This document shows, in pieces, positions 1 through 10,199 of a DNA stretch of 64,000 nt. Both the position numbers and the translations under genes were made by a program. Position 1 is the stretch's first letter. Each line of letters starts with the position of its first letter. The stretch covers positions 8,680,001-8,744,000 of the forward strand of contig CAMGYJ010000011.1 of the NCBI GenBank assembly GCA_946122785.1. Reading direction: 5' to 3'. Origin of the DNA: Linum tenue (Eukaryota; Streptophyta; Magnoliopsida; Malpighiales; Linaceae). The notes under the pieces were generated by a model. The model did not search any database and was not told the origin of the DNA. It worked only from the letters and a program-made list of their open reading frames with translations.

Positions 1-866
1 TTGCCAAAGTAGCAAAAATCAAAAGCACAGGCCATGGCTTCTTTTCTCACTGCTGGCTCCAGCTTCCCTATTGGAAATATATTATCGTCTCCCATCTCTG
101 CGGTTGTAGCTCCGTCTTGACCCTTCTTTCTTCTTTTCCACCAACAAAGGAAGTCACCATCAACACCCAACATACCTGACGCCACCTTTTGTTTCTTTGT
201 AAAACTCGAAGGGTTAATTTGGCCCAAAATAATTCTCCCTCTAATGTGAATAACACACTTGAAGATGATTATGATGCACAATAATAGTACACGCTCCTGT
301 ATTTGTTGCGGATGGCCGCTAAACAACAACAATTGTGGCTTTCCTCCATGATGTTGCTTTATGGCGAGGCGTGGTGAAACAGGAGCAGCCTTGGCTGCTA
401 ATTCTACCAGTGACTTAGGTTCCACGACGAGCGATGGCGATTCTGTTGTGTGCATAGGTGGAGCGATTGGTGAACTCAAAGAGCTTTCAACCTGCGACGA
501 CAGTGGAGCAATGACAACATCAACAGCAACGCTAGGCATCAAATGCAGTGGAGCGACGACTAGCGGCACAACATAACTTGGTTGCGAAGCGATCTTCGGG
601 ACTTCCATGGCGTCGAGGCTCTCAAGCAGCGGTGGTGGTGTGCTCTCAATTGAAGTTAGTACCTGTTGGGTTGCTACGCGTAGGACGGAGATGTCCGCCT
701 CTTCCACAGCGGCTTGGGTCTCGACTTCCGGCGGCGATGGTGGTGTTGCTGACATGCGTCTGTCATACGACACAATCATCATGCGGCAGGTAGCCATGAC
801 ACACTCTATCTGTCTGAGTGCCTGATTGATGAGTTCCTCCTCCCTTGATGGTTTCCTTGAGTTCAT
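1..866 (-). CDS. partial gag-like ORF of an LTR retrotransposon, open to the window edge
   Basis: On the minus strand an ATG at 866-864 opens a frame that reads about 288 codons without a stop and leaves the window at base 1. It begins MNSRKPSREEELINQ and is rich in Pro, Ser and Val for the first 170 residues, with a basic KRRKKG stretch further on. The ATG lies 25 bases inside a tRNA-Met type primer binding site and the LTR at 904-1353, which is where gag begins in plant LTR retrotransposons. I see no zinc knuckle or catalytic motif in the visible part, so the gag call rests on position rather than on sequence. An intact frame of this length next to badly broken neighbours suggests a younger insertion. 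It could also be an accessory ORF of a non-autonomous element. Confidence 0.55.
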   Translation of the reverse strand, partial: MNSRKPSREEELINQALRQIECVMATCRMMIVSYDRRMSATPPSPPEVETQAAVEEADISVLRVATQQVLTSIESTPPPLLESLDAMEVPKIASQPSYVVPLVVAPLHLMPSVAVDVVIAPLSSQVESSLSSPIAPPMHTTESPSLVVEPKSLVELAAKAAPVSPRLAIKQHHGGKPQLLLFSGHPQQIQERVLLLCIIIIFKCVIHIRGRIILGQINPSSFTKKQKVASGMLGVDGDFLCWWKRRKKGQDGATTAEMGDDNIFPIGKLEPAVRKEAMACAFDFCYFG

Positions 867-890
867 CGTGATCGGAATCCGGATCAACGA

Positions 891-903
891 CTCTGATACC
901 AAA
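891..903 (-). other. primer binding site, initiator tRNA-Met type
   Basis: Read on the minus strand this is TGGTATCAGAG, complementary to the 3' region of initiator tRNA-Met as used by many plant LTR retrotransposons. It lies two bases inside the LTR end at 904 and fixes the orientation of the element as minus. Confidence 0.85.
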
Positions 904-1353
904 TGATACGTGTTAGATTTTGATAGCTCCCATTTCTTGGCGGGAGTGGACCAGGTTCTCCTTTCTTGGTGAGAAATACCAGGGTTTCTTCTACTAATTT
1001 TCTCCTCCCCCGTTATTCATTACATTCTGAACTTAAATACACCAACGTTTGCAAAAGGAAATCCCATGTCCATCTAACCCTAACTAAGTGGAACAAACTC
1101 CACGTTCTGCTCCTACCTCTACTGAACTTCCCCACCAAATATGGAGAAGCTTATTCCACTAACCCCTAACGCTAACAACCATGCTAACCTATTCAACCTT
1201 ACTAACAATACTAACACAAACCAAAACTCCTACAACTACAATAACAAGCTTCTCTCGGCATAGGTTGGGCTTCTCCACGTAATCGCGGTAGCAATTGTTG
1301 GGCTGGGCTGTTCGTGCCAAATGATGGTATTGGGCCGATGAACACTCGTATCA
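904..1353 (-). mobile_element. 5' LTR of a minus-strand LTR retrotransposon (450 bp)
   Basis: On the minus strand the segment starts TGATACGAG at 1353 and ends ACACGTATCA at 904, so it has TG/CA ends with a matching TGATACG/CGTATCA inverted border. The primer binding site follows immediately. A TATTTAAG box lies near 1033-1040. The partner 3' LTR is left of the window, so the target-site duplication cannot be checked; the outer flank starts GCTGC at 1354. The insertion cut an older Tat-type gypsy element just upstream of its integrase. Confidence 0.8.
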
Positions 1354-1354
1354 G

Positions 1355-2673
1355 CTGCAAACACTTAAACCCTTACGGGAGAGTTTGAGGGTTGAGCAGG
1401 TTTGCGTATTAGAGAAAGACGCCGATGACTGACGTGCACCACTGTTATTTTACTTGCAAGATCCAAACAAGGTTACTGACCATGTTGTCCAGTTTAGAGC
1501 AAGGAGCTATGTAGTTTTGGATTTGACCTTGTATAAACGCAGACCTGATGGGTTATTGTTGAAATGCTTGGTGGGCAAGGAAGCATTGCAAGCCATGACA
1601 GAGGTGCATGAAGGAATATGCGGAGCTCACCAAGCTGGTGCTTCCATCCGATGGATTCTAATCGCTATGGATTCTACTGGCCCATCATTAGACCAGATTG
1701 TGTTGCGTATGCTAAGGGTTGCGAAGCTTGTTAACGCCACGGCCCTGTTCAAAGAGCGTCGGTGGTTGATCTAAAATTCATAATCAAACTGAGACCGTTT
1801 TATGGATGGGCCATGGATTTGATTGATATGATTTACCCTCCATTGTCAAAGAAACATGTTTTTATAATTTTGGCTACTGACTACTTCACCAAGTGGTGGA
1901 AGCCAAACCATTGAAAGTGGCGAACCAAGATGAAGTAATTTCTTTCATACAAGAACACATCATTCACCGATTTGGTTTGCCGGCAACAATAACGACGGAC
2001 CAAGGAACTGTCTTCACTGGGGGGCAAGTTATGGAGTTTGCGGCAGAACGAGAGATAAAGATTATCCATTCCACTTCGTATTATGCACAGGCTAACGGGC
2101 AAGCGGAAGCATCCAACTAGGTCATAAAAAATATTTTGACGAAGATGATTGAGGATAATCCGCGAAGTTGGCATGAAGTTTAGTCAGAAGCGTTGTGGGC
2201 ATACAGGATGTCACCACGAAGCAGTACGAGAGTGAGCCCTTTCTAGTTAACTTACGGTCATGAAGCATTCTTCCACGTAGAGGTGACCGTTAACTCACTC
2301 CGAGTTAACAACTCAGGAGTATCATGAGTCAATGATGCTCGAGTTGTGCGATCTTGATGAACTCCAACTCCGCGCCCTTGATAATGTTTAAGTATAGTAA
2401 GCAAGGGTGGCTAGAGCTTACAATAAGAAAGTTCGGCACAAATCATTCGAAGAGGGCGAACTGGTTTGGAAGGCTCATTTACCCATCGGAGAGAAAGATC
2501 CCAAATTTGAAAAATGGTCGCCAAACTGGCATGGACCATTCGTGGAGCACTCTGTGTGCCCTAATGGAGCATACCTGCTAAAAGATTTGGATGGAGTGAT
2601 GCATGAGCGTTTGATAAATGGAAAATATTTAAAACCATACGTGTCGTCCCTATGGGACGCAGCTGGTCATTAG
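1355..2673 (+). pseudogene. decayed Ty3/gypsy integrase (Tat lineage)
   Basis: This is the integrase of an old plus-strand gypsy element. The order is correct: the lead-in to integrase (LRVEQVCVLEKDADD, from about 1385), then YLQDPNK, the zinc-binding region with VHEGICGAHQAG (about 1606-1640), the core with ITTDQGTVFTG near 1990 and YYAQANGQAEASN near 2080, and the C-terminal tail ending HERLINGKYLKPY near 2640. These phrases are typical of the Tat/Retrosat clade of plant gypsy elements. The frame is broken by stops near 1422, 1772, 2118 and 2180 and by several frameshifts, so no active enzyme can be made. The 5' side, which should hold protease and reverse transcriptase, is cut off by the LTR element ending at 1353. 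Confidence 0.9.
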
Positions 2674-3396
2674 TCTGAGCGATGACGATCAACCATGTGC
2701 AAAAAAGATGTGGCCTCGTCGGCTACCAAGGTTGCACAATATGGTTGAGTAGTGCGGGCTTGGCGAAGTATGCAACAAATACACCAATTTACCAACTCTG
2801 TTACTAATAATAATAAATAAATAAAATTCTTAGTGCCTTTATGGCTAGCGGCAGGGTCGGCCTAATCCCAGCAGGTGCGGTATAATACCAAATTGTTTAT
2901 CTGCACCCGGCTACAATAGTGAATTTTGGCGGACCAATGAAACCAAATAGATTTGTTGGGACTTGATTCATAAGATTAAAATAGGTACAACAGTGCCGTT
3001 CTTACTGTTATTTTTCGTTGAAATTGTCGGCGCTAATGTGGAATAAACAACATTGTGGCGCAAGTATAGTGGAAAGGGAGAAAAATAACAAGGTTGAGAA
3101 AAAAGGTGTTGTTTTTAGATCAACAACTTTGCGGTGGAGGTTTAGAATAAAGATTCAACATAGCTGGCCTAGACGGTGGCTACGGAACTTGGCTAATTAT
3201 ATTAAAAAATAGAAGAGAGCAGACGTTTTAGCTTGACAACGTTGCCGAGTAAGAGAAAATTTCGACTAATGCAACTTGGCAGGTTGTCGGCGCCAAGCGG
3301 AAGAAACAACATCGTTGCGAAGAAAAAATCAAGGTTGTTTGGGAAGAAAAGCGACGTTATTTAACAGAAAGGAAAGCAGGGTACGACACCATTTAG
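2674..3396 (+). other. 3' spacer of the Tat-type gypsy element
   Basis: No gene is visible. Short GTTGTT/AACAAC-rich stretches (for example near 3047, 3118 and 3310) recur in 12660-13030, beyond the other insertions. This suggests that both pieces belong to one long region between pol and the 3' LTR, as Tat elements have. Confidence 0.5.
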
Positions 3397-3528
3397 GTGT
3401 TCCCCTCTCAAGCAATATTATTCTGCAAACGAGCCGAGCCGAGCCGAGTTTTTGCTTAGTTTGAGATCGGCTCGTTTATAAAAATTTCAGTTCGAGCCGA
3501 GCGGTGTTCCCCTCTCAAGCAATATTGT
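3397..3528 (+). repeat. partial tandem duplication of a hAT left end plus flank
   Basis: The flank GGTGTTCCCCTCTC occurs at about 3397 and again at about 3503. Between the two copies lies a roughly 75 bp copy of the first part of the hAT element at 3537 (CAAACGAGCCGAG through AAAAATTTCAG). The copy lacks the outermost terminal bases TAGGGCTA. This is a duplication of flank plus transposon end. Confidence 0.75.
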
Positions 3529-4142
3529 TCTGGACCTAGGGCTACAAACGAGCCGAGTCGACTCGAGTTTTCGCTTAGTTTGAGATCGGCTTGTTTATAA
3601 AAATTTCAGCTCGAGCTCGAATTGAATTTTCATAATCCAGCTCGAGCTCAAGCTTGGCTCGATTAAAAATAATCTAACTCGAGCTCGACTCGATAAAGCT
3701 TGGTAAATGCTCATTAACACAGCTTGTCAAGCTTAGTACAAGCTCGACTCTAGATGAGCTCGATTTGAAATCATTATTGTTGAAAAGTGTGTACACATAC
3801 GAGTTTGAATGATAAAAAGAATACTAGAAACTATAAATTACAGCTAACTTTCATGCATATCAGTATTAACAAGATAATGTTCATGTTTAAAAGAGTAATT
3901 AATCCTTCCACAAACTCTAAACAAGCCAGCTCGCGAGCTTAGTTCTACAAGCCACGAAGTTAAGCTAGCTCACGAGCTTTTCAAGCCGAGCGCAATCTAG
4001 CTCAAGCTTGGCTCATTTACTGACGAGTTGGCTCGCGACCCGGCTTATTTAATAACGAGCCGAGTGTCGAACGAGTTTTTTTCCGATTCGAACGCCAAGT
4101 TGCTCGCAAGCGACTTGTCTCATTTACAGCCCTATCTGGACC
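3529..4142. mobile_element. non-autonomous hAT element, 3537-4134, with perfect 8-bp TSD
   Basis: The element starts TAGGGCTACAAACGAG at 3537 and ends with the inverse of TAGGGCTGTAAATGAG at 4134. Both sides are flanked by the identical 8-mer TCTGGACC (3529-3536 and 4135-4142), the TSD length of hAT transposons. The 598 bp interior is non-coding and dominated by AGCTCGAG-type motifs, which could act as subterminal transposase-binding repeats. It sits in the 3' spacer of the Tat element. Confidence 0.9.
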
Positions 4143-4304
4143 CGAGGCGGAGAAAAGAGTAGGCATTGCTATTGGTTGAAATCCAAAAAACCGTAATGCG
4201 GCAATTGTAAGACAGTTGTTTGGAAAAGAATAACAAGGCTGTATTGGAGTCAACCAGGATTAAAAATTAAAATAATGCAACAATGGATTTTCTTTTCTCT
4301 CTAT

Positions 4305-5136
4305 GCACGCCACGGCTTAGAATAGGGTGAGTAACCATTGGTTACTGACCTATGAGTAACTAAATTTGGACCTTTAGATTTAAGTGGGCCTAGAAAATTC
4401 AGATCTAAGGGTTGTCAATTAAAGCCATTTTATTTTCCCTAGTTTTCATAATCGCCTCTTATCTTCTTCGTTCTAACTTGGATTTCATTTTTTTTTTTTT
4501 TTTTTGCACACAAGGAACAAGTTCTTTGTGCTCTACAAAATGAGATCAAATCAATATATTTCGAGAAACTTTTTTTTTACCAACTACATATCATATGGTA
4601 ACTTCTTCGTTTTTAAGTCATTTTTTAAAACGTTTGCTCAGAAGGAACGAGTTCATCATGATCTATTGGATCTACAAATATCTGGGTGAAAAAAATACGG
4701 GACCAAAAATTACCATACTTTACCACTATGGTATGTGGATAGCAACTTGTGGTAAACAATTATGAAAGTCGTAAATAACAGTTAGTACACTCCTACTATC
4801 ATGTATTCAACCTTCTTACCATATTGGTATGTTCATACCATCATGGTACGTTTTCTTACCATGTGGTAATGACTAGTAAAAAATTATTCAATTTTTTTGT
4901 ACTAAAACTATATCAAAGTGGATATCATTTTAAAGAGCACATTTAATCTGATTTATCTGTGCAAAAAAATTTAAATTCCGACTTAAAACGAGAGAGAAAT
5001 CGTCCGTTAAAGATTAAAGGGAAAAAGATTAAAAAAATTCTAGGAGTGAGAGGGATATTGATGTCATGCTGATGTGGAGGATTACTCATGGTTACTGATC
5101 ATAAAGTTACTAACCTGATCTGTTCCCGCACGCCAC
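4305..5136. mobile_element. Mutator-type MITE, 4314-5127, with perfect 9-bp TSD
   Basis: The 9-mer GCACGCCAC flanks the element at 4305-4313 and 5128-5136. The ends pair imperfectly as inverted repeats over about 45 bp (GGCTTAGAATAGGG... against GGGAACAGATCAGG...), with shared AGTAAC and ATGAG blocks. A 9-bp duplication is the Mutator signature. The 814 bp interior is AT-rich, has a T-run at 4489-4505 and, between 4710 and 4880, repeated ACCAT..TGGTA palindromes. No coding potential. Confidence 0.75.
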
Positions 5137-5313
5137 CGTAGGATGCAGAAAATTGATGGACGATAAGGAGGGGGATTGGTAGCATTGCAGTCGTGTGGTA
5201 TCTGCAACGTGGCATGAAGGGTGTTGGTGGCCGCAATGGGGATAACGAAGGGGAGGCTAAGTGGAAGCGTGCTCAAATAACAAGATGGAGCAGGTATGTT
5301 TTTCCCTATTCAT

Positions 5314-5542
5314 TGTAAATAATCAAGCAGAACGTAAAAAACACACTGAGATTTAACGTGGTATTCATGTTTTCAGGACTAGTCCACGGAAGAGGCTGTG
5401 ATTTTCAATAGATTTTCACTATGCTCGTTAATTGTACAGAGAAGCATGGCCGACTTCTATATAAGGATTTAACCCTACTTCTAATTACATTAAACAATTA
5501 TGGCTAATTACACATTGGTACTTAAACTAATATATTTCAACA
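5314..5542 (-). repeat. copia 3' LTR with adjacent polypurine tract
   Basis: In plus coordinates it runs TGTAAATAATC to ATATTTCAACA, giving TG/CA ends. The polypurine tract GAGGGAGGG (minus strand, 5543-5551) abuts it. CTATATAAGG near 5457 is a likely TATA-type element read in the other orientation. Confidence 0.9.
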
Positions 5543-5559
5543 CCCTCCCTCAAATTGAT

Positions 5560-6142
5560 GTGCGGTGCACAACATCAATTTGGATGACAAGTACCAATGT
5601 CGACTAGAACTGACTGCCTTTGTCAAGAGATATGCATTCTGATCTTCTGTTCGAGAGATAGCCCAACTGTATCAATCCTTCTGCCACCAACTGTCTAATG
5701 TAATGCACATGAGCTTACATGTGTTTAGTTCTGTCATGCAATACAGGATTGCTAGCAATTTGTATCGCACAAGTGTTATCCCAATAGTGTTATACCAACT
5801 CTGAGCTGACCTCGGACATTGATCTGTATTCTGCTTCAGTGGATGACTTTGACACTTTATCCTGCTTCCGACATCGCCAGGATACAAAAGAGTTTCCAAC
5901 CCGAATACACCAGCCTGACGTTGACCTTTTAGTATCCACACACCCGACAAAGTCTGCATCTGCAAAAGCTTCTACAGTCGGCTCACCCTCAGCGGGAAAG
6001 AACATCCCGACGTCCTGAGTCTGCTTCAGGTACCACAATAACCTGCTGCCAAATGAAGATTAGTGCTGAGTCTGCTTCAGGTACCGCAATAACCTGCTGG
6101 AAAATGAAGATTAGTAGCTATTCCCATATACGGACTCACTAC
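5560..6142 (-). pseudogene. copia RNase H region, broken
   Basis: The minus strand at 6038-5790 reads EAFADADFVG, KRSTSGWCI and SKSSTEAEYRSMS, the typical copia RNase H core with acidic residues in DADF and EAEY. Upstream, 6015-6065 is tandemly repeated as 6066-6116 (51 bp, containing TGAAGCAGACTCAG on the minus strand), and stops follow the SYAV end of the reverse transcriptase. Downstream, the residues that normally read as the last RNase H helix continue in another frame to about 5670. No intact enzyme. Confidence 0.85.
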
Positions 6143-7132
6143 CTAAACTGCATAAGAAATATCCGGGCGAGTGCGAGTCAAGTAAATGAGACTCCCAACC
6201 AAGCTCCTGTAAACCGACCGATCACTGACCACTTCCCCCTGGTCTCCGAGCAGCTTAAGATTTTGCTCCATTGGAGTAGAGCAGGGAATACAATCAGCAA
6301 ACCGCGCCGAGTCCAGGAGATCCAGAATATATTTGCGTTGAGACACCAACAATCCCTGCGAAAATCGATGTACTTCCAGCCCAAGGAAGTACGACACCTC
6401 CCCCATTTCCTTCAAGTTAAAGGCATTCCGTAGTACTTCAGTAATGTCACGAATTCCAACCTTGTCACTACCCGTAATAATCATATCATCGACATACACT
6501 AGTATAACCACAATACCATCAATAGTGTTCCGAGTGAACAGAGATGGATCATTCAAACTTTGAGTGAATCCTACCTGAGTAAGGGTGCTATGAGATTTTT
6601 CAAACCACGCACGAGGTGCCTGTTTGAGTCCATACAAAGAGCGAACAAGCTTGCAAACCATAGTTGAGTCACCTTTATTGTATCCCGAAGGTCGCTCCAT
6701 ATATATCGTCTCTTTCAAGTCACCATGAAGAAAGGCATTCTTCACATCAAGCTGAAGCAGAGGCCAATTCTGCATAGAAGCAACCGCAAACACTGAAAGA
6801 ACAGTCTGCATTTTGACTACTGGCGCAAAGGTCTCCTCATAGTCAATATCATACTCCTGTTTGAAACCTTGTGCAACCAGACAAGCTTTAAACTTATCAA
6901 CAGCACCATCCGAAAGCATTTTGACAATATAAACCCATTGATAGCCAATCATCAACATCCAATCAACACTGGGGACAAGATCCCACGTATGGTTCTCCTC
7001 TAACGCATCCATCTCAACCCTCATAATAGAGTTCCAGCGAGGATCCCGAACAGCCTGAGAATAAGAACGTGGAACAAAAATCGGCTCAATAGAATAGCCA
7101 AAGAAATCACTCATACATACCAGAGGCTAATG
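6143..7132 (-). pseudogene. copia reverse transcriptase (RVT_2), longest surviving frame
   Basis: The frame 7114-6143 encodes 323 residues of a copia reverse transcriptase: NHTWDLVP, VDKFKACLVAQGF, FAPVVKM, LDVKNAFLHGDL, SLYGLKQAPRAWF, the catalytic YVDDMIITG, and FLGLEV. The YVDD aspartates are present, but the enzyme ends at a stop after DISYAV, and its N-terminal side is separated from integrase by the MULE that starts at 7133. It would have been part of the Gag-Pol polyprotein that copies the element in virus-like particles. Confidence 0.93.
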
Positions 7133-8307
7133 GGGATTTTCCAGAAATAGCACCCAACCCCGGAAAATTCCAAAAATAGCACCCTTTTCCAAAAATCGCC
7201 ACCCGAACCAACGGTTTAGATGAAAACCGCACGGGTTGGGGCGGTATTGCTGACCACATGGAGCCGGTGCGGTTTGGTTGCAAACCGCACCCCCACCCTA
7301 CGGTTTATAATATATTTTTTCTCCAAATAAATGACATAAGTGGTCTTGGCACAATTGGTTTAGTTACTTATTGAGTGCAAGAAGTCTTGGGTTCGGATAC
7401 CCACAATCCCATTTGAACTTTTTTTTTTAATCTTTTAGAGATTAAAAAAAGCAACATGTTGTGCCAAACCCAAATAATAAATAGTTTACTAAATATAGCA
7501 CAACATATACACCACTCAACTACAACTCTTCTTTTGAAACAATAATATATTGACAAAGTTTTACTCCTTGAACGCTAAAGATCCTCAATAACTTTAAAGA
7601 ATCATAACTTTGTACTCCAAAATCCGAACGTCATGAATTTTTTTTCATTTCGCACAACTTTTAAGGACTACAATTTTTACTAGGAATGAATTTTTAAAAC
7701 AGGAATTATTTTTGGATATGTAGGGTTTTGGGAATAGCTTACCTTCCCTTTTCACAAATCCACGTACATTTAGAAATTATGTCTATGATAAAAGTTGTAT
7801 TCCTTAAAAAGTTATGAAAAATTTAAAAAATTTCATGACGTTCGGATTTCGGAGCACAAAGTTATGGTCGTCCAAAGTTTGAGGAAATTGGAAAAAAACT
7901 CGTTCGGGGTAGCAAACGACATTTTTTCGTGACGAAGGCGGGATCGAACCGCCCCATTGGCAGTTTGCGGCTTGCAAGATCTTGAAAAATTATGTGAAAT
8001 AAAAAATCGTGACGATCGGATATCCGAACACAAAGATACATTCGTTTGAAGTTTCCACCAAGGTTAAGATTTATCAAAATAAATAAAGAGACCAAAACCG
8101 CAGGGTGGGGGTGCGGTTTGCAACCAAACAGCAGGGTGGGGGTGCGGTCAGCAAAACCACCCCTACCCGTGCGGTTTTCATCGAAAACCGCTGGTTCGGG
8201 TGGCGGTTTTTTGGAAATGGTGCTATTTTTGAATTTTTTCGGGGTTGGGTGCTATTTTTGGTAAAAAAATTAAACAGTGCTATTTCTGAAAAAATCCCGG
8301 CCTAATG
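7124..8307. mobile_element. MULE 1 (7133-8298) nested in the copia element
   Basis: It starts GGGATTTTCCAGAAATAGCA and ends with the inverse of GGGATTTTTTCAGAAATAGC. The terminal inverted repeats run for well over 100 bp and carry AAAAATAGCACC and GTGCGGTTT motifs. Flanks AGGCTAATG (7124-7132) and GGCCTAATG (8299-8307) fit a 9-bp duplication with two changes. There is no transposase; the interior holds an inverted pair near 7597-7637 and 7833-7872 (CCGAACGTCATGAA) and tRNA-like motifs. It has the same ends as MULE 2 at 15168-17460. Confidence 0.88.
7341..7431 (+). repeat. short tRNA-related (SINE-like) segment inside MULE 1
   Basis: TGGCACAATTGG at 7347-7358 resembles a Pol III A box and GGGTTCGGATACC at 7389-7401 a B box, about 30 bp apart, followed by a T-run near 7420-7429. 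No full tRNA cloverleaf is apparent. It is a candidate SINE head only. Confidence 0.4.
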
Positions 8308-8620
8308 TGGAGCGACGCAGTGGGAGGAGCTGACCGGGTTGAGGCCGTAGACGAGGACCCAAGAGAGTAACTCGAAGAAATCGACGGCTCGGAAAGGGAA
8401 GAAGATCTCGATGAACTCAACGTCCCAGAAGGAGAAGAAGAGCTCGACCACCCAAAGCGTGAAGACCCAGAAGAAGAGGACGAAGGAGTAGACAAGCTTG
8501 TATGCCCCGAAACATTAGGTGAGGTGGGCTCAGTGTTAGTACTAGAATATGAGGAATTTGAATCAGTAGGAGGCGGGTAGAGGAATCAAATGAGTGGACT
8601 CAAAACTCGGACAATTCTGC
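8308..8620 (-). other. copia linker between integrase and reverse transcriptase
   Basis: On the minus strand this reads as a Ser-rich, low-complexity frame (8495-8308, many Ser codons), typical of the poorly conserved stretch between integrase and reverse transcriptase in copia elements. No domain. Confidence 0.6.
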
Positions 8621-9640
8621 AGGAAGGCTAAAGTCTCGGCATGCTAGCCTCATCAGGAGATGAATGATAATGCATATGGGTCTCCGAAAATCTAACATGA
8701 TATGCTATCTGCATACGGCGAGCTGCCGGATCATAACACATATAACCTTTATGCTTGTCACTGTACCCCATAAACACACAAAGATCAACCTTAGGAGCCA
8801 ATTTGTGTTGCTCCTTTCTCTGCAATAAAACAAAACATGTACACCCGAAATCCGGAGAAATGAATAATTAGGGAGCTTCGAGTATAGAGCCTGATAGGGA
8901 GACCGTTGGCCTAATAAAGGAGTTATCTGATGATTAATCAAATAGACAATGGTATGAACTGTCTCGACCCAAAATCCCGTTGGAACCTTTAAGAAAAACA
9001 GAATAGCAGTGTCAGTTCCAGTACATGTCTGTTCTTACGTTCCCCTACAGCGCTCTGCTGGGAAACGCCAGGACATGACTATTGCAGAAGGATACCCTCG
9101 GTCTTGAAGAAGACCAGAAGCTCATTAGGCGTGTAATCACCACCAGGAGCAAATCTCAACACTTTGATCGTCTTGCCGAACTGAGTTTTCACCATCTGCA
9201 CAAACTCTTTTGCCACTGTAGTTAACTCAGATTTCTGTTTTAGGAAGTAAACCCAAGTAAACCAAGTTGTATGGTCAATAAACAATTCAAAATACCGGTA
9301 TCCTAGTCTTGACGTGACGGGAGAGGGGCCCCAAAGATTATAATGCATCAAATCAAACGGTTCATCATAGACGGTGTCGCTAGTCGAGAAAGAAGATTGA
9401 GAAGCTTTCGCCTCCAAACAGCTCACATAATCCAAAAAATCACCAGCAAATTTAACCAAATCCATTTTATCTGGTAACAAATTATGGCTAAACATAGTCT
9501 TTAATTGCCCAGCATGTAGGTGACCTAATCTATTGTGCCACAAATCCCATAATGAGGCAACGGAAATGTTCGAACTAAAAACAGGAGCATTAAAGCCACA
9601 CTTGTCATTCTCCTTGGATAAAAAACCATCACAAGCCCTC
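8621..9640 (-). pseudogene. copia integrase, catalytic residues lost
   Basis: The frame 9543-9079 begins with the pre-integrase motif MWHNRLGHLHAGQLKTM and continues into the integrase core (DLMHYNLWGPSP, FIDHTTWFTWVYFLKQKSEL). In copia integrases the first catalytic Asp lies in H.DLWGP; here it reads YNLWGP. The second lies in R.DNGGEY; here it reads LRFAPGGDY. Two catalytic acids are therefore replaced. The C-terminal side continues near 8941-8628 (YQALYSKLPNYS, then LAPKVDLCVFMGYSDKHKGY in another frame). Inactive. Confidence 0.9.
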
Positions 9641-9649
9641 CCTGACCCA

Positions 9650-10190
9650 TTATAAGCCTCTGCAAACTCGCACTCTCCTTGATGACCCCATGCAGAAGAC
9701 GCGTCGCCGCCATCCCATGCACCCTTGCGATACCATGCATGGCCCTAGTGCCTCATGTCCACGTAGATCATCAAGAATAAACGAACAACCCACCTTACTT
9801 CCCATCCCGAGTACCCTCCCCATCTTCCGGTCCTGCACAACACACCCAACGAAATCAAACACGATATCACAACCATTCTCTATTAGCTTACCAACGGATA
9901 CCAGATTGAGAACTAGCTGAGGGACATAAAGAGTGTTGGGGACAGAAATCGGGCCAGTACTAGCGGTACCAGCACCCTGAATGGGGAGTGTAGCCCCATT
10001 AGCTACTTGAAGAGTCATAGGAGTGACCAGACGTAAAGTCTCAAACGCAGAACGATGATGAGTCATGTGATTAAAAGCTGCAGAATCCAACATCCAACGA
10101 AGAGACTTACCCAACGAGAGGCCTGTCGCAAATGCAGAGGAGAGAGCATCGCGAAGAGCATCCTGAACCATCTGGCGGACCTAGTCAGGA
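9650..10190 (-). pseudogene. copia aspartic protease region
   Basis: The minus-strand frame 10171-9650 contains WMLDSAAFNHMTHH, the copia retropepsin active-site region (usually LDSGAS or similar; here DSAAF), then LYVPQLVLNLVSVGKL and the hydrophobic C-terminal part. It would release Gag and Pol products. The altered DSG triplet and the joined, shifted downstream frame make it non-functional. Confidence 0.85.
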
Positions 10191-10199
10191 GTAAGAGAC

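Noticed and set aside
361..825. Three overlapping plus-strand ORFs rich in Thr, Ser and Gly
   Set aside because: They are antisense to the long open minus-strand frame that runs from 866 to the window edge.
966..1169. 67-codon plus-strand ORF
   Set aside because: It lies wholly inside an LTR whose ends are defined by TG/CA and the primer site, on the opposite strand.
6053..6433. 126-codon plus-strand ORF
   Set aside because: It is the antisense of copia reverse transcriptase and its duplicated RNase H joint.
7900..7990. tRNA gene on the minus strand (GGTTCGATCCCGCC present near 7940)
   Set aside because: A good B box only; no acceptor stem, anticodon arm or A box at proper distance.
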